A stretch of 64,000 bases of DNA from Alcanivorax quisquiliarum (GTDB lineage: Bacteria; Pseudomonadota; Gammaproteobacteria; Pseudomonadales; Alcanivoracaceae): NCBI RefSeq assembly GCF_023051175.1, contig NZ_JALKII010000002.1, positions 558,001-622,000 of the forward strand, in the 5' to 3' direction. The notes below the pieces were generated by a model. It saw only the letters and a program-made list of their open reading frames with translations. It searched no databases and was not told where the DNA came from. Position 1 is the stretch's first letter, and every line of letters begins with the position of its first letter. A program made the position numbers and the translations under genes. Of this stretch, positions 30,858-43,483 are shown in pieces.

Positions 30858-31385
30858 ATGAGCCCAGCATTGCCGTCCATTTTTCTGGTAGGCCCGATGG
30901 GTGCCGGCAAAAGCACTCTGGGCCGTTATCTGGGGCAGCAGCTGGGCCGCCCGTTTCACGATTCCGACAAGGTAATCGTTGACCGCACCGGCGCCGATAT
31001 CCCGTGGATCTTCGACATGGAAGGCGAGGAAGGTTTTCGCCGCCGTGAAGAGGAAATCATCGAGGATCTGACCCGCTTGCCGGAAATCGTGCTCGCCACT
31101 GGTGGTGGCGCCGTGCTGCGGGAGGCCAACCGCCGCTATCTACACGAGCGTGGCGTGGTGTTTTACCTGTGGACGCCAGTGGATGTGCAACTGGCGCGCA
31201 CTCGCCATGATCGCAACCGGCCCCTGTTGCAGACCGCCGACCCGGAGCGCGTGCTCACGGACTTGATGACCGTGCGTGATCCGCTTTATCGGGAAGTGGC
31301 GCATTATGTGATCCCCACCGCATCGGGCAATCTGCGCAAGGTCGCCGATCAGTTACTGGAGTGCCTGCACAGCCACTCGGCCTGA
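30858..31385 (+). CDS. aroK: shikimate kinase
   Basis: ATP-dependent phosphorylation of shikimate. P-loop GPMGAGKST at residues 12-20, the shikimate-binding DSDK (SDKVIVDRTGADIPWIF), the LID segment TRHDRNRPLLQ and GGGAVLRE are all present. 175 residues. It begins 8 bp after pilQ, so it is probably co-transcribed with the pilus operon, as in many gammaproteobacteria, and precedes aroB. Confidence 0.98.
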   Translation: MSPALPSIFLVGPMGAGKSTLGRYLGQQLGRPFHDSDKVIVDRTGADIPWIFDMEGEEGFRRREEEIIEDLTRLPEIVLATGGGAVLREANRRYLHERGVVFYLWTPVDVQLARTRHDRNRPLLQTADPERVLTDLMTVRDPLYREVAHYVIPTASGNLRKVADQLLECLHSHSA

Positions 31386-31509
31386 ACGTGGCCCCAGGCT
31401 GGCCTGAACAGCGCGGTATGGTGGGCGCAGCGCGATAGCCCGGCGAGCTGCGAGACACCTTCCATCCTCCCGGTGTGCACCGGATAATGGCTGCTTGCAG
31501 GAGGAATTT

Positions 31510-32589
31510 ATGCACACGCTTGATGTTGCACTGGGTGCGCGCAGCTACCCCATCTATATTGGCCAGAGCCTGCTTGAGCAGGATCTGCTGCGCCGCCACA
31601 TTCGCGCCAGCCAGGCGCTGATCGTTACCAATGAAACCATCGCCCCGCTGTATCTGGATGCCGTGCGCCAGAGCCTGAGCGGGCTGGATGTGAATACGCT
31701 GATTTTGCCGGATGGTGAGCAGTACAAGACGCTGGCCACGCTGGAAACCATTTTTGACGCGCTGTTGTCGCAGCGGCACAGCCGCACCACTACCTTGATC
31801 GCGCTGGGCGGCGGCGTGATTGGCGATATGGTCGGTTTTGCGGCAGCCTGTTATCAGCGCGGGGTGGATTTTTTACAGGTGCCCACCACCCTGCTGGCGC
31901 AGGTGGATTCCTCCGTGGGCGGCAAGACAGCCGTGAACCACCCGCGTGGCAAGAACATGATCGGCGCTTTTCACCAGCCTCGCGCGGTGGTGATTGATAC
32001 CACCGTTTTGAACACCTTGCCGGAGCGCGAACTGAGTGCCGGCCTTGCAGAAGTGATCAAGTATGGCCTGATCCGCGATGCGGATTTTTATCAGTGGCTT
32101 GAGGTCAATATGGATGGCCTGGTAGCCCGCGACCCGGCGCTGCTCTCCGAGGCGATACTGCAAAGCTGCCGCAACAAGGCAGAGGTGGTGGCGGAAGACG
32201 AAACCGAGCAGGGCAACCGTGCATTGTTGAACCTGGGCCACACTTTCGGTCACGCCATCGAAACGGCGACCGGATACAGTGACTGGTTGCACGGCGAGGC
32301 GGTGGGCGCAGGCACTATGATGGCGGCGCAGCTCTCGGCTGATCTGGGCTGGATCAGCGAGGCGGATGTGCAGCGTATCGGTGCCCTGGCGGCACGTGCC
32401 GGGCTGCCGCTGGCGCCACCGCCGGGCGTGACCGCCGCGCAGTTTCGCGATCTGATGGCGCTGGACAAGAAAGTCATGGATGGCCGCCTGCGTCTGGTGC
32501 TGTTGAAAGCGATCGGCAGCGCGGTGGTTACCGATCAATTCGCGGCGCAGGCTCTTGAGCGCCTGCTGGAGAAGATGTGTCAGCATTGA
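31510..32589 (+). CDS. aroB: 3-dehydroquinate synthase
   Basis: Second step of the shikimate pathway (DAHP to 3-dehydroquinate), NAD and zinc dependent. The start at 31510 follows AGGAGGAATTT, and the 359-residue protein shows [45 protein letters not shown], the zinc ligands in ...[20 protein letters not shown] and [12 protein letters not shown] DamX-like gene overlaps its end by 13 bp. Confidence 0.98.
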   Translation: MHTLDVALGARSYPIYIGQSLLEQDLLRRHIRASQALIVTNETIAPLYLDAVRQSLSGLDVNTLILPDGEQYKTLATLETIFDALLSQRHSRTTTLIALGGGVIGDMVGFAAACYQRGVDFLQVPTTLLAQVDSSVGGKTAVNHPRGKNMIGAFHQPRAVVIDTTVLNTLPERELSAGLAEVIKYGLIRDADFYQWLEVNMDGLVARDPALLSEAILQSCRNKAEVVAEDETEQGNRALLNLGHTFGHAIETATGYSDWLHGEAVGAGTMMAAQLSADLGWISEADVQRIGALAARAGLPLAPPPGVTAAQFRDLMALDKKVMDGRLRLVLLKAIGSAVVTDQFAAQALERLLEKMCQH

Positions 32590-34007
32590 ATCAGGACTAT
32601 CCGTTCTACCGTGGCGCTGGCCGACTGGAAGCGCTTGATCTGCTGTGTGATGCCGGCTTGCGCGGCGGCTGCGTAGTAGTGGCCGCACCTGAAGGCGCCG
32701 GCGTGTCGCGCCTGCTGGGCGAGGCCGCCATGTCGCTGGTGGATAACGCCGCCGTGGTGCGTGTGGATGGCCGCGATACCCCCACCCGCAACATCCTGAT
32801 GCGGGCGCTGCTGAGCCATTTTGGTGTCACCAAGGAAGATTTTGCCGCCACACTGGAGCGTGCGCTGGCCAGCGAGCCGCTGGTGCTGGTGGTAGATAAC
32901 GCCGAACAGCTGGGCGATGAAGCCCTGACGACCCTGGTGTTGCTGCGCGAGCGGTTGGGGCCGAGGTTTGCATTGCTGCTGGGCGGTTTGCCCGGCCTGG
33001 CCGGCAAGCTGGCCCATGGCGGGCTGGAAGCCACCGACGAAGTGGAGCTTGCGCCGCTCACCGCCGATGAATGCGCCGCTTTTCTCGGATATGTGATCGG
33101 TGAAGAGCTGGACGATGAAGACGCCGAGCTGCGCCGGGAAGAAAGCGGCGGCTGGCCGGGCGCTCTGCTGGCTCAGGCGCCGCCACCGGTGCTCTCGCCC
33201 GGCTCGCGATTGAGCGGCGTACGCTTGCCCTGGAAACACTTGGCCGCAGTCGGCGGGCTGTTGCTGGTAGTGTTGTTGTTCTGGCCGCGTGATGACGCCG
33301 GGGAAGAGATCGTGAGCCTGGCGTTGCCGGCCCATGGCGTGGCGGATACGGTTACCGCGCCGCCTCGCGGGCAAGCTGTTGCCGAGGCGGGTAGCACGCC
33401 AGCCACAGGCCGGCCTGCGCAGCCTACGCAACCTGCTTCGCCGCCGCCGGACACGCCGCAACCCCTGACAAACGATACCGCTGCCTCGCCCGCCGAGACA
33501 ACAGAGGCGCCCAGCGCGGCACCGCGTCAGGCGGAGGCACCTGCGCCAGCACAGCTGCCCGCGCAGCGGCCAGAGCCTGCCAGCACAATAGCAGAGCCGA
33601 CACCCGCTCCCGCTGCCCCACAACCGGCCCCCGCCGCGCCAGAACCCGCCGCGCCACAAATCGTGCGCGCCGATCAGCCGCCATCACTATCGGGCCTGGA
33701 TGCCGAGCTGGGTTATCGCCGTGAAGAATGGCTACTCGGCGCGGCTGGCGATGCCTGGATGCTGCAAGTCACCCTGGCGAGTACGGAAGATGCCGCCCGT
33801 GCCCTGGTAGATCAGCTCGGCGCGCAACAGGCAGCCTACTATCGTGGCAACCGTAATGGCCGCAACGTATTCATCGTGCTGGCCGGCCCCTACGCGGATC
33901 GAGCTGCTGCCACCAGCGGCCGCGAGCAGTTGCCGGCCAGACTGGCCGCCGCTGGCCCGTTTCCACGGCAGATCAGTGCCATTCAGGAAGAGATGCGCGG
34001 CAACTGA
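32577..34007 (+). CDS. damX: DamX-like SPOR protein with AAA-like N-terminus
   Basis: A 476-residue protein starting with GTG at 32577 after TGGAG; it overlaps aroB by 13 bp. The N-terminal part is an AAA/ExeA-like fold: Walker A-like [11 protein letters not shown] lacks the usual Lys (GxxGVS), Walker [12 protein letters not shown] is clear, so ATP hydrolysis is doubtful. One membrane helix ([15 protein letters not shown], about residue 220-235) is followed by a long proline/alanine/glutamate low-complexity linker of about 140 residues and a C-terminal SPOR domain (about 390-470, [40 protein letters not shown]). The aroB-damX order is conserved; DamX localises to the septum. The symbol is used by synteny and architecture. 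Confidence 0.88.
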   Translation: MSALNQDYPFYRGAGRLEALDLLCDAGLRGGCVVVAAPEGAGVSRLLGEAAMSLVDNAAVVRVDGRDTPTRNILMRALLSHFGVTKEDFAATLERALASEPLVLVVDNAEQLGDEALTTLVLLRERLGPRFALLLGGLPGLAGKLAHGGLEATDEVELAPLTADECAAFLGYVIGEELDDEDAELRREESGGWPGALLAQAPPPVLSPGSRLSGVRLPWKHLAAVGGLLLVVLLFWPRDDAGEEIVSLALPAHGVADTVTAPPRGQAVAEAGSTPATGRPAQPTQPASPPPDTPQPLTNDTAASPAETTEAPSAAPRQAEAPAPAQLPAQRPEPASTIAEPTPAPAAPQPAPAAPEPAAPQIVRADQPPSLSGLDAELGYRREEWLLGAAGDAWMLQVTLASTEDAARALVDQLGAQQAAYYRGNRNGRNVFIVLAGPYADRAAATSGREQLPARLAAAGPFPRQISAIQEEMRGN

Positions 34008-34875
34008 GGGGGGCAATCGAGCGCACCACGGGTGCGTCAGGTCGGGCTCTTTTCCCGCTTTCGCCGCTTCTGATGCGGCATCTCGCGTGCGGTGGTGGGC
34101 ACTTACACTCCGCCAAGGCCGCATGATGCACGTTTGTTGACGCGACTCTTTCGCCTCGGCGCCTGCGATCTGCCATGTATCCTGTTGTGCCAGGTTCTTG
34201 CGGCCTCCCTCGCCGGGCGACAGATCTGAAGCGGTGCGGCTTGCCGGGTGCTAGTGCCAAGGCAGTTCTGCGCCGTGTTACCGATAGCGACAGTTCGATG
34301 CAGACAGCTCGATAAAAGACAGGCTGATAAAAGCGGGCTTGGTAGAAAACGCTTGGTAGACGGTAGCTTGGGCAAACGTCAGCACAGCGCTTTCCGAGCG
34401 GCGCTTGCTGCGCAGCATGCCCGCACAGAATTCCCCGCGATCGGCTCCTTGCACGGCGCTTTCCTGTGCGCTCGTCCGGGTACACGCTACGACAGTTGCC
34501 CTAGCGCGCTCCGCTCTCCATGGTGTTTGTCATGGCGCGCGCAATAGCGCTTCTCATACCGCTCTGCATACCACTCCTCGCAGCAGCCTGCTACAGCACT
34601 CCCATAGCAGCCGTTATGCGCTGACGACAGCACTTCCATGGTGCTTGGCAACCCGGCAATTCACGAGCCCGCTCGCTCGCCACACCGGCCGTGATGGGCG
34701 CACAATGGTGGGCTGGTGTGCGGATCAGTAGCGCCTTTTCTCTTGCTCAGCGGAAAATTTGATTTGTGCGCATGCCCTTTCCGTATGTAAGATGGCCTCC
34801 CTTTTTTTTCGGCGTCGCACGCCGGGCGTCTGTTTCTCCTCTGTAACTATATGAATTTGAAGAGGAATCTATTGG
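34008..34875. other. 868-bp gap upstream of gltB, no gene seen
   Basis: No open frame here has a plausible ribosome site plus family resemblance. Contents: a weak dyad (34021-34037), a degenerate tandem block with TAAAAG/TGGTAGA-type units at about 34296-34375, a second block of diverged 12-bp units (CGC-TCTCATAC-like) at about 34548-34610, and a T8 run at 34802-34809. A possible gltB promoter is at 34764-34793. The plus-strand frame 34405-34731 is low complexity (His/Ser/Ala/Thr-rich), generated by the repeats. Confidence 0.55.
34764..34793 (+). promoter_or_regulatory. candidate sigma-70 promoter of gltBD
   Basis: TTGTGC (34764-34769), 18-bp spacer, TAAGAT (34788-34793); about 80 bp before the gltB start. 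Both boxes match in 4/6 positions, so this is tentative. Confidence 0.35.
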
Positions 34876-37800
34876 ATGCAGCAGAATTCAAGGCTGGTGC
34901 AGGGGCTTTGTGGTCCCGGAGATTATCGGGATAACTGCGGCTTTGGCCTGATCGCTCACACCGAGGGTCAGGCCAGCCACGAGCTTCTGCGTACTGCAAT
35001 CGAAGCGCTGACCTGCATGACGCACCGCGGCGGCATCAACGCAGACGGCAAGACAGGCGACGGCTGCGGGCTGTTGCTGAAGAAACCGGATTCATTCTTT
35101 CGACACATCGCAGCCGAACAGGGCGTCACCCTGCCAGAGCACTATGGCGTCGGCATGTTGTTTCTGCACCCGGAGGCCGAGCAGGCAGCCCTGCAACGTG
35201 CGGTGCTGGAGGAAGAGCTTCGGCGTCAGCAGGTGGAGGTATATGGCTGGAGGGAGGTACCCACTGATGCCGCCTGCCTCGGCCCCATTGCCACGGCCAG
35301 CATGCCGGGCTTTGCCCAGGTGCTGGTAGGCGTGGCAGGGTTATCGCAGGCAGAGCTTGATCGTCGCCTGTTCTTCGCCCGCCGCCACGCCGAAAACCGA
35401 CTCGGCACTGATGAATACTTCTACGTTTGCTCCCTCTCCTCCTCCGTCGTTTCATACAAAGGCCTGATGATGCCGGTGGATCTGCCCCGGTTTTACCCCG
35501 ATCTGGGGAATCCGGCCATGGCCACCGCAGTTGTTATTTTCCACCAGCGTTTCTCCACCAATACCATGCCGCGCTGGCCCTTGGCCCAGCCGTTTCGGTA
35601 TCTGGCACACAACGGCGAGATCAACACCATTTCCGGTAACCGCAACTGGTCGGTAGCGCGCACACCGAAGTTTGCCAATGAATTGTTGCCGGAGCTGGAG
35701 AAACTCGGGCCGTTGGTCAATCGCAGCGGCTCGGATTCCTCCAGCATGGACAACATGCTGGAAATATTGCTCGCAGGCGGTATGGATCTGTTTCGCGCCG
35801 TGCGCATGATGGTGCCGCCGGCCTGGCAAAACGTGGAAACCATGGATGCCGATTTGCGCGCATTCTATGAATACAACTCCATGCACATGGAGCCATGGGA
35901 TGGTCCCGCCGGGCTGGTATTCACCGACGGGCGCTACGCGGTCTGCATGCTGGATCGCAACGGCCTGCGGCCGGCGCGCTGGGTGATTACCCGCAACGGT
36001 TTCATCACACTGTCTTCGGAAATCGGTGTGTACAGTTATGCCGCCGAAGATGTCGTCGCAAAGGGCCGGGTCGGGCCAGGGCAGATCCTGGCGGTAGACA
36101 CCGAAACCGGCGAGCTGCTGCGCACGGAAGATATTGATGCGCGCCTGAAGGTGGGCCAGCCATATCGCGAGTGGTTGAAAAATCACAGCCTGCGTATCGA
36201 AGCAGATTACGGCGTCGAGACACCGCGCCTTGATAACGTGCCGGCCGAGCAGTTGCTGGCATACCAGAAACTGTTTCAGATCACCTTTGAAGAACGCGAT
36301 CAGGTGCTGCGGCCGTTGGCGGAAAACGGGCAGGAGGCGGTCGGTTCCATGGGGGATGACACGCCGATGGCCGTGCTGTCGCGCCGCGTGCGGCCCCTGT
36401 ATGATTATTTCCGGCAGCAATTTGCGCAGGTCACCAACCCGCCTATTGATCCGCTGCGCGAAGCCATCGTCATGTCGCTGGAAACCTGCGTCGGTGCCGA
36501 GCGCAATGTGTTTGAAGAAACCGCCGAACATGCCGACCGGGCGATTCTTTCCACGCCAATCCTGTCGCACTCGAAATTTGCTGCCTTGCTCAGCATCGAG
36601 CGGCCCGGCTACAGCAGCGAGCGGTTATCGCTGCATTACGACGCGGTCACCGGTTTGCGCCAGGCCATCGTGAATCTATGCGCGCGCGCCGAGGCGGCGG
36701 TGCGCAGTGGTAAGGTATTGATGGTGCTGTCGGATCACGGCATCGAGCCGGACAAGCTGACCATTCATGCGGCCATGGCCACCGGCGCCGTGCATCACCA
36801 TCTCAGCCACCTCGGGTTGCGGTGTGATGCCAATATTATTGTGGAGAGCGCGACGGTGCGCGATCCGCACCATTTCGCGGTGCTGTTCGGCTTTGGCGCC
36901 ACGGCGGTCTATCCCTATCTGGCCTACGATGTGATCGAGGATATGGCGCGCACGGGCGAGCTGCTCGGCGATGTGCAAGAGCTACAGAAAAATTTCCGCA
37001 AAGGCATTAACAAAGGCTTGATGAAGATCCTGTCGAAGATGGGCATCTCCACTATTGCTTCTTATCGCGGTGCGCAACTGTTCGAGGCCATCGGTATTGC
37101 CGATGACGTGGTGGAGCTCTGTTTCACTGGTGTTCCAAGCCGGATCGGCGGTGCGGATTTCAGCGATTTCGAAGCGGATTTTCTATCGCTGCGCAGCGAT
37201 GCCTGGAAACAGCGCAAGCCGGTGGATGCGGGTGGCGTGCTGAAATATATCCACGGCAAGGAATATCACGCCTTCAATCCGGACGTGATCCACGCCTTGC
37301 ACGATGCTGTCAACAGCGGTGATTACGCGGCGTATCAGCGCTTTGCCGAGCTGGTGAACAAGCGCCCGGTGGCGACCCTGCGTGATCTGCTGGCACTGCG
37401 TGACGATGTCACGCCAGTACCGCTGAGTGATGTGGAGCCGATAGAAAATATCCTGCTGCGCTTTGACTCTGCCGGTATGTCGCTGGGCGCGTTGTCGCCG
37501 GAAGCCCACGAGGCGATTGCCACTGCCATGAATCGTCTTGGCGGGCGTTCCAATTCCGGCGAGGGCGGTGAAGATCCGGCGCGCTATGGCACGGAGCGGG
37601 TTTCCAAGATCAAGCAGGTGGCCTCGGGGCGTTTTGGTGTCACGCCGGAATATCTGGTCAATGCTGAAGTACTGCAGATCAAGATCGCGCAGGGCGCCAA
37701 GCCTGGCGAAGGCGGCCAGCTGCCCGGCGGCAAGGTGAACGCATTGATTGCCCGATTGCGCCATTCGGTGCCGGGCGTGACGTTGATCTCGCCGCCGCCG

Positions 37801-39339
37801 CATCACGATATTTATTCCATCGAGGATCTGGCGCAGCTGATTTTTGATCTCAAGCAGATCAATCCCGAGGCGCTGGTGTCGGTGAAACTGGTATCGGAGC
37901 CGGGCGTCGGCACCATCGCGGCGGGGGTGGCCAAGGCATACGCTGATCTGATTACCATTTCCGGTTATGACGGCGGCACGGCGGCCAGCCCGCTGACCTC
38001 GATCCGTTATGCCGGCTCGCCCTGGGAGCTGGGGCTGGCGGAAGCGCACCAGGCACTGCGCGGCAATGATTTGCGCGGCAAGGTTCGCCTGCAAACTGAC
38101 GGCGGCCTGAAGACCGGCGTGGATGTGGTCAAGGCGGCGATACTGGGCGCCGAGTCGTTCGGTTTTGGCAGCGTGCCGATGATCGTGCTGGGCTGTAAAT
38201 ATCTGCGCATCTGCCACCTGAACAACTGCGCCACCGGCGTCGCCACCCAACGGGAAGATTTGCGCAAGGAGCATTTTGTCGGCGGGCCGGAAATGCTGAT
38301 TCATTATTTCACTTTCGTGGCCACGGAAGTGCGCGAGCTGCTGGCAGCGCTGGGCGTGCGGAGCCTGGCGGAGCTGATCGGGCGCACCGATCTGCTGCGG
38401 CGCCTCGAAGGCGAGACAGCGCGTCAAGGGAAACTGGATCTGCTGCCTGTATTGCGAAACGATCAAGTGCCCGCAGACAAGCCGCAGTTCTGCCAGACAC
38501 CGCGCAACGAACCCTTCGACAAAGGCGAACTGGCCGAGCAAATGGTGCGCGATATCCTGCCGGCCATCGAGCGCGGCAGCGGCGGCTCGTTCCATTATCC
38601 GATCACCAACTGCAACCGCTCCATTGGCGCCAGAGTGTCCGGCGAGATAGCCCGCCGCCATGGCAATCTGGGCATGGAAACAGCACCGGTGAAAGTGCGC
38701 CTCGTGGGCACGGCCGGCCAGAGCTTTGGCGTGTTCAACGCTGGCGGCTTGCACCTCTATCTGGAAGGGGATGCCAACGATTACGTGGGTAAAGGCATGG
38801 CGGGCGGCAAGCTGGTTATCCGGCCGCCGGCGGGCAGCACGTACCACACTCAGGAAACAGCCATTATCGGCAACACCTGCCTGTACGGTGCCACGGGCGG
38901 AAAACTGTTTGCCGCCGGTCTGGCCGGCGAACGTTTCGCCGTGCGCAACTCCGGCGCCCATGCGGTGGTAGAGGGTGCGGGCGATCATTGCTGTGAATAC
39001 ATGACCGGCGGATATGTCACGGTGCTGGGTGAGACGGGCTACAACTTCGGTGCGGGCATGACCGGCGGCTTCGCCTATGTGCTGGATCTGCATAACCGTT
39101 TCTTTGATCGCATCAACCCGGAGCTGATCGAATTGCATCGCATCAGCACGGAGCCGATGGAGGCCCATCGCAGCCATCTGCGCACGGTGCTGCGGGAATA
39201 CGTTGCTGAGACCGGCAGTGAATGGGGCGCGCATGTGCTGGATGAGTTTGACGGCATGAGCCGCAAGTTCTGGCTGGTGAAACCGAAGGCTGCGAATCTT
39301 GAGAACCTCCTCAAGAGTATGCGGGCCAATCCGGCGTGA
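34876..39339 (+). CDS. gltB: glutamate synthase (NADPH) large subunit
   Basis: Makes two glutamates from glutamine and 2-oxoglutarate. The class II amidotransferase nucleophile is Cys21 ([13 protein letters not shown]), so a 20-residue propeptide must be removed. Downstream are the [19 protein letters not shown] segment, the FMN-binding synthase domain (about 840-1210; [46 protein letters not shown]), the 3Fe-4S cysteines in [12 protein letters not shown], and the GXGXG beta-helix domain at the C-terminus. 1487 residues is standard. gltD follows after 24 bp. Confidence 0.98.
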   Translation: MQQNSRLVQGLCGPGDYRDNCGFGLIAHTEGQASHELLRTAIEALTCMTHRGGINADGKTGDGCGLLLKKPDSFFRHIAAEQGVTLPEHYGVGMLFLHPEAEQAALQRAVLEEELRRQQVEVYGWREVPTDAACLGPIATASMPGFAQVLVGVAGLSQAELDRRLFFARRHAENRLGTDEYFYVCSLSSSVVSYKGLMMPVDLPRFYPDLGNPAMATAVVIFHQRFSTNTMPRWPLAQPFRYLAHNGEINTISGNRNWSVARTPKFANELLPELEKLGPLVNRSGSDSSSMDNMLEILLAGGMDLFRAVRMMVPPAWQNVETMDADLRAFYEYNSMHMEPWDGPAGLVFTDGRYAVCMLDRNGLRPARWVITRNGFITLSSEIGVYSYAAEDVVAKGRVGPGQILAVDTETGELLRTEDIDARLKVGQPYREWLKNHSLRIEADYGVETPRLDNVPAEQLLAYQKLFQITFEERDQVLRPLAENGQEAVGSMGDDTPMAVLSRRVRPLYDYFRQQFAQVTNPPIDPLREAIVMSLETCVGAERNVFEETAEHADRAILSTPILSHSKFAALLSIERPGYSSERLSLHYDAVTGLRQAIVNLCARAEAAVRSGKVLMVLSDHGIEPDKLTIHAAMATGAVHHHLSHLGLRCDANIIVESATVRDPHHFAVLFGFGATAVYPYLAYDVIEDMARTGELLGDVQELQKNFRKGINKGLMKILSKMGISTIASYRGAQLFEAIGIADDVVELCFTGVPSRIGGADFSDFEADFLSLRSDAWKQRKPVDAGGVLKYIHGKEYHAFNPDVIHALHDAVNSGDYAAYQRFAELVNKRPVATLRDLLALRDDVTPVPLSDVEPIENILLRFDSAGMSLGALSPEAHEAIATAMNRLGGRSNSGEGGEDPARYGTERVSKIKQVASGRFGVTPEYLVNAEVLQIKIAQGAKPGEGGQLPGGKVNALIARLRHSVPGVTLISPPPHHDIYSIEDLAQLIFDLKQINPEALVSVKLVSEPGVGTIAAGVAKAYADLITISGYDGGTAASPLTSIRYAGSPWELGLAEAHQALRGNDLRGKVRLQTDGGLKTGVDVVKAAILGAESFGFGSVPMIVLGCKYLRICHLNNCATGVATQREDLRKEHFVGGPEMLIHYFTFVATEVRELLAALGVRSLAELIGRTDLLRRLEGETARQGKLDLLPVLRNDQVPADKPQFCQTPRNEPFDKGELAEQMVRDILPAIERGSGGSFHYPITNCNRSIGARVSGEIARRHGNLGMETAPVKVRLVGTAGQSFGVFNAGGLHLYLEGDANDYVGKGMAGGKLVIRPPAGSTYHTQETAIIGNTCLYGATGGKLFAAGLAGERFAVRNSGAHAVVEGAGDHCCEYMTGGYVTVLGETGYNFGAGMTGGFAYVLDLHNRFFDRINPELIELHRISTEPMEAHRSHLRTVLREYVAETGSEWGAHVLDEFDGMSRKFWLVKPKAANLENLLKSMRANPA

Positions 39340-40785
<1,446 letters not shown>

Positions 40786-40810
40786 GCTCTCAGGCGCACC
40801 ACCTTACGAG

Positions 40811-40844
40811 CACAACAAGGCCCGCACAGGCGGGCCTTGTTGTG
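40811..40844 (+). terminator. strong hairpin after gltD
   Basis: Near-perfect 15-bp stem CACAACAAGGCCCGC / GCGGGCCTTGTTGTG with a 4-base loop; no long T-run follows, only TGTGTG, so the U-tract is poor. Confidence 0.75.
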
Positions 40845-40898
40845 TGTGCAGTGAATTCACGCCGGGCAAGCCCGGCGTCTGCCGACAAGGATCAAGCA

Positions 40899-41960
40899 AT
40901 GAGCTTTCCGACACTCAAGAATGACCGCTTCCTGCGTGCGCTGAATCGCGAGGAAGTCGATATGACGCCAGTGTGGATGATGCGCCAGGCAGGACGCTAC
41001 CTGCCGGAGTATCGCGCCTCGCGCACCAAGGCCGGCTCGTTCATGGATCTTTGCAAGAACGCCGAGATGGCCTGCGAAGTCACGCTGCAACCGCTGGAGC
41101 GTTACCCGCTGGATGCCGCCATCCTGTTTTCCGATATCCTCACCATTCCCGACGCCATGGGTCTGGGGCTGTATTTCGAGACGGGTGAAGGCCCGCGCTT
41201 CCGCAAGATCGTGCGCACGGAAGCCGATATCGATGCCCTGCCGGTGCCGAAGGCGGAAACGGATCTGGATTATGTGATGCGGGCGGTGAGCACCATTCGC
41301 CACGCTCTGGGTGGCCGGGTGCCGCTGATCGGCTTTTCCGGCAGCCCCTGGACGCTGGCCACCTATATGGTGGAAGGCGGCTCGTCACGGGATTTTCGCC
41401 ACCTGAAAGCGATGGCCTACAGCCAGCCGGAGCTGGCGCACCGGTTGCTGGAAAAGCTGACCGAATCGGTGATCGATTATCTGAACGCGCAGATTCGCCA
41501 CGGCGCGCAGGCGGTGCAGATTTTCGATACCTGGGGTGGTTCGCTGTCGGCGGAAGCCTACAAGACGTTTTCGCTGGATTACATGCAGCGCATTGTCGAT
41601 GGCCTGATCCGCGAGCACGAAGGCCGCAAGATACCGGTTATCCTGTTCACCAAGAACGGTGGCCTGTGGCTGGAAGATATGGCGGCCACCGGCTGCGATG
41701 CGCTGGGTCTGGACTGGACGATCAATATCGGCAAGGCGCGTGAGCGCGTGGGCGATCGCGTCGCCCTGCAAGGCAACATGGACCCGGCCGTGCTATACGC
41801 CTCGCCGGATGCGATCCGCGCCGAAGTGAAACGCATCCTGACGGATTTCGGCCCGCACAACGGGCATATCTTCAACCTCGGCCATGGCATCACCCCCGAA
41901 GTGGATCCCGTGCACGCAGGTGTTTTCATTGATGCCGTGCACGAGTTCAGCGCCCGCTGA
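40899..41960 (+). CDS. hemE: uroporphyrinogen decarboxylase
   Basis: Decarboxylates the four acetates of uroporphyrinogen III in heme synthesis. Start at 40899 ([18 protein letters not shown]) gives 353 residues. Substrate-binding motifs [33 protein letters not shown], the [18 protein letters not shown] segment and [13 protein letters not shown] are all present. It sits after gltBD, as in Pseudomonas. Confidence 0.98.
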   Translation: MSFPTLKNDRFLRALNREEVDMTPVWMMRQAGRYLPEYRASRTKAGSFMDLCKNAEMACEVTLQPLERYPLDAAILFSDILTIPDAMGLGLYFETGEGPRFRKIVRTEADIDALPVPKAETDLDYVMRAVSTIRHALGGRVPLIGFSGSPWTLATYMVEGGSSRDFRHLKAMAYSQPELAHRLLEKLTESVIDYLNAQIRHGAQAVQIFDTWGGSLSAEAYKTFSLDYMQRIVDGLIREHEGRKIPVILFTKNGGLWLEDMAATGCDALGLDWTINIGKARERVGDRVALQGNMDPAVLYASPDAIRAEVKRILTDFGPHNGHIFNLGHGITPEVDPVHAGVFIDAVHEFSAR

Positions 41961-42019
41961 GTGGCTGCTCTCGGCCCGACAGCCGCAAGCAAAAGGCCCG
42001 CAAAAGAAGCCGCCCCTGA

Positions 42020-42055
42020 ATAGAAGAGCCCCGCCCTGTGGCGGGGCTCTTCTAT
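42020..42055 (+). terminator. 16-bp perfect hairpin downstream of hemE
   Basis: ATAGAAGAGCCCCGCC / GGCGGGGCTCTTCTAT with a 4-base loop, 60 bp after the hemE stop. Neither strand has a U-tract after the stem, so it may be an mRNA-end stabiliser or an element rather than a classical terminator. Confidence 0.6.
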
Positions 42056-42128
42056 GGTTCATCATCGATTTCGGTGGAGCCTTTATGGGTGGCTTTGCCA
42101 CAAGGAAAGAGCGGAGCAAAAGCAGCGC

Positions 42129-42178
42129 TATTTTGAATAACCTTTTGGTGCTTTCGCGGAGATCTGAAATGGCTCCAC
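42129..42178 (-). repeat. dispersed intergenic element, copy 3
   Basis: Read on the minus strand, this segment contains GCGAAAGCACCAAAAGG and TTCAAAAT, matching the two copies at 58.1 and 58.5 kb. The flanks form a hairpin: CTTTCGTGGAG and CTCCGCGAAAG (one G/T-type mismatch) face each other across 11 bases. Confidence 0.65.
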
Positions 42179-42262
42179 GAAAGTCGACAATGTATTTTCT
42201 AGCCCTTCGAGTCAGCCATCGGCTGTTCTGCATGACCGCCGATGGCCATGGGCAGGTGCGAT

Positions 42263-42910
42263 TCAAAGCTCGGTAATTTTCGCCACCGGAAACGTCATCT
42301 GGAAATTGCTCATGTAGCCACCAACGGTGCCGCGGCCGGCGCTCAGAGCCGGAAAGTGCTCGCCATCGGCCCAGAATTCCCGCAGCCGGGAAAGGGACAG
42401 CCGGCCGCGTGATACCGGCGTATAGCGAAACATCTTTTCATCCAGCAGCTGCGCCAGCGTGAGCTGCCGTTGTGGCAGCCAGGTGGAGGATACCGGCAGC
42501 CCCAGGCGCCCGTGGGACAGCTGCAAGCGGCAAAACGCCTTGCCACCCAGCGAGATCGTGACCGCATCGGTGCGGTTGCCGCGCACCACCTCGAAATCTG
42601 CCAGCTCCTTGGGAATGCCCCAATTACGGCGGCCGTTGTCGACGCTGGCCTGGCTGGACACATAAATGCGGCCAATGGAGGAATAGCGCCGGCCGTCGGG
42701 GAAGCGATAATGGCCGGGAATGAACAGCAGCTCGTGATAGGGGCCGACATCGGATGTCTCGTAATCGACAAACATCATGATGCTGCGGCCGCCGCCGGGT
42801 GCGCCAAGCTGTGGCGCGGCGCCGGCCTGATCGACACGCTGGTCGGGGCCGGCTTTCAGGGCGAATGCATAGGCGCGGCCACGCAATTGCCAGGGAGCAG
42901 GAGCGATCAT
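42263..42910 (-). CDS. acetoacetate decarboxylase-family protein
   Basis: A 215-residue protein of the acetoacetate decarboxylase (ADC)-like superfamily, seen from the beta-cone segments PYHELLFIPGHYRF, SIGRIYVSSQASVDNGRRNWGIPKELADF and the C-terminal MSNFQMTFPVAKI. The Schiff-base lysine of true ADC (its ...K-W environment) cannot be confirmed, because the SVDNGRRNWGIPKELADF stretch has Lys after GIP, a position conserved in many non-decarboxylating relatives. Substrate unknown. 2 bp after the DUF4442 gene, so the pair forms an operon. Confidence 0.8.
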   Translation of the reverse strand: MIAPAPWQLRGRAYAFALKAGPDQRVDQAGAAPQLGAPGGGRSIMMFVDYETSDVGPYHELLFIPGHYRFPDGRRYSSIGRIYVSSQASVDNGRRNWGIPKELADFEVVRGNRTDAVTISLGGKAFCRLQLSHGRLGLPVSSTWLPQRQLTLAQLLDEKMFRYTPVSRGRLSLSRLREFWADGEHFPALSAGRGTVGGYMSNFQMTFPVAKITEL

Positions 42911-42912
42911 GG

Positions 42913-43383
42913 TCAGATTCCGATCTTGCGCAGTTGATAGGTGTTGCGCGAAATGGCCACCACTTCACCAGTGGCGTCCTTCAGCTCGCACTCCCATTCG
43001 AAATCCGCCTTGCCTTGCGCGTCGGCTTCGCTCTGGATGCGCTGCACTTCTTCATCGCTGATACGCACTTCCACGGTAATATCGGTGGTGGCCGGGCGGC
43101 GGAAGCGGATCTGCATGTCTTTCACGATCGGATAAAAGCGCTTGGTATCGAAGCTGCTGAGATAGATGGTGCCACCGGGCAGCTCCGCCAGCGTGAACAG
43201 CGCGCCCGCATACATGGTGCCGACGTGGTTCACGTTCGGCTCGAACGGCATACGCATCTTGCAGTAACCGACTTCCAGCTCCTCCACCACAGCGCCGACC
43301 CGGCTGACGAAGGGAAACGGTGCGGCAGCTGCCGTTTTCAGGGTATCGAGTTGTTCGCGTGAGAGCGACATGGCAGTCTCCAT
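42913..43383 (-). CDS. hot-dog fold protein (DUF4442/PaaI-like)
   Basis: A 156-residue protein; Met5 (43371) is an alternative start. The pattern CKMRMPFEPNVNHVGTMYAGALFTLAELPGG is the helix-containing core of hot-dog thioesterases, followed by the strands RFYPIVKDMQIRFRRPAT. Families of this kind hydrolyse acyl-CoA thioesters, but no experimental activity can be assigned. It heads a two-gene unit with the ADC-like gene and is divergent from the polysaccharide deacetylase. Confidence 0.8.
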   Translation of the reverse strand: METAMSLSREQLDTLKTAAAAPFPFVSRVGAVVEELEVGYCKMRMPFEPNVNHVGTMYAGALFTLAELPGGTIYLSSFDTKRFYPIVKDMQIRFRRPATTDITVEVRISDEEVQRIQSEADAQGKADFEWECELKDATGEVVAISRNTYQLRKIGI

Positions 43384-43483
43384 GGCCGAGAAAAGCAGAA
43401 GAAAACAGAGCCGTGCGGCTCATGATCGAGGCCCATGCTAGCACCGACCCGCACAACGGCGGCTAACCGAAACTGACAGGGGA

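Noticed and set aside
33973-34731. Genes on either strand in the gltB upstream gap
   Set aside because: The frames are low complexity, overlap repeat blocks and have no ribosome site or family motif.
37183-39234. 683-codon open frame on the minus strand
   Set aside because: It lies wholly inside gltB; the sense frame has family motifs throughout, while the antisense peptide is His/Arg/Gln-rich and shows no motif. It arises from high GC codon bias.
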